Assembly (NCBI GenBank): GCA_947176045.1
Contig: CAMWPF010000058.1
Coordinates: forward strand, 1 to 7,853
Length of the DNA stretch: 7,853 bases
From: an uncultured Treponema sp.
Lineage (GTDB): Bacteria; Spirochaetota; Spirochaetia; Treponematales; Treponemataceae
Reading direction: 5' to 3'
This document shows positions 7,506-7,853 of this stretch, piece after piece; positions within the stretch are counted from its first letter, which is position 1; every line of letters begins with the position of its first letter. The notes beneath the pieces are model-generated. The model had not been told where the DNA came from. It worked only from the letters and a program-made list of their open reading frames with translations, and ran no database searches. Made by a program: the position numbers and the translations under genes.

Positions 7506-7853
7506 ATGAAACGTTGCCTGATTGTCATAAATACGTACAAAGAGGAATCGCGGACGCTGGGGCAGGAGATGGCGGAATTCGTGGGGCGGCGCGGCGTGGC
7601 TTCGTCCTTTTTCCGCTTCGACGGCTTTTGCACGGAAAATCCGTTTCCAGGCTCCGATTTTGTCATTACGCTGGGCGGAGATGGAACCGTCCTGTTCGCG
7701 GATCGCGGCTGCGCGGAAGCTGGAATTCCTTTCTTTCCGGTTAATCTTGGGTAATTAGGATTGATTGCAAGCGTTCAAAAAGATGACTGGCAGGCGGCGC
7801 TTGCGGAATTCTTGGACGGCACGGCGGCGTTCGAGGAGCGGAGCATGCTGCAC
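7506..7853 (+). pseudogene. nadK: NAD kinase, interrupted by an in-frame TAA and cut by the window edge
   Basis: NAD kinase phosphorylates NAD to NADP in the cytoplasm and is usually essential. The N-terminal part is clear: KRCLIVINTYK (2-12), then the catalytic GGDGT (57-61, with D59 as the conserved aspartate), then GIPFFPVNLG (73-82). TAA at 7752-7754 follows. After it the same frame stays open for all 33 remaining codons and reads like the family: LGLIASVQKDDWQAAL, where NLGxLGFIA is expected. The stop therefore replaces one residue of the NxGxxGF motif, with no frameshift. The family length is about 270-290 residues, so an 82-residue product would lack most of the enzyme. Other genes here end with TAA, TAG and TGA, which argues against a reassigned code. 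A true nonsense mutation, a sequencing or assembly error, or readthrough are all possible. AAGGAT (7489-7494) is the likely ribosome site, and TTG 7503 is an alternative start one codon earlier. The gene is 15 nt behind the DegT-like gene. Confidence 0.8.

Noticed and set aside
7752..7754. Reassignment of TAA to an amino acid
   Set aside because: bamA and the DegT-like gene both end at TAA at the expected family length, so TAA works as a stop in this genome.
7833..7853. Restart of NAD kinase at ATG 7845 behind GAGGAG
   Set aside because: The GAGGAG and ATG are ordinary codons of the continuing frame (EERSM), and a product starting here would lack the catalytic GGDGT motif.

Overview
The window looks like chromosomal housekeeping DNA from a spirochete, most probably a Treponema with fairly GC-rich coding sequence. 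This rests on the look of the proteins and on the gene order bamA – skp/ompH – mutS, which I recall from treponemes, and the order cheW – DegT-like – NAD kinase, which I also associate with them. No database search was possible, so the genus is an inference. All seven genes lie on the plus strand. I see no rRNA, tRNA, CRISPR array, insertion sequence, attachment site or phage gene.

The layout has two blocks. Block 1 (1-4951) is tightly packed. It holds the 3' part of bamA (outer-membrane β-barrel assembly, cut by the left window edge), a Skp/OmpH-type periplasmic chaperone 18 nt downstream, and a full-length mutS 7 nt after that. The first two genes share one job: Skp-like chaperones keep outer-membrane proteins unfolded in the periplasm until BamA inserts them. 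MutS works in DNA mismatch repair and is probably only co-transcribed with them. A 98-nt A/T-rich gap then leads to comF (5050-5805), a zinc-finger plus phosphoribosyltransferase-fold protein of the competence/ComF family.

Block 2 (from about 5818) begins with a plausible sigma70-type promoter. It is followed by cheW (chemotaxis adaptor), a DegT/DnrJ/EryC1-fold protein only 3 nt later, and the start of an NAD kinase gene that runs off the right edge.

Two points deserve attention. First, the NAD kinase frame is interrupted by an in-frame TAA (7752-7754), and the same frame continues with recognisable NAD kinase sequence to the window end. This is a nonsense change in a normally indispensable gene, or a sequence error. 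Second, the DegT-like protein has lost the lysine that forms the PLP Schiff base in aminotransferases of this fold (His185-Asp186 sits there) and has an altered phosphate-binding loop, so it is probably not an aminotransferase. I found no clearly new multi-gene system; the remaining observations are modest.
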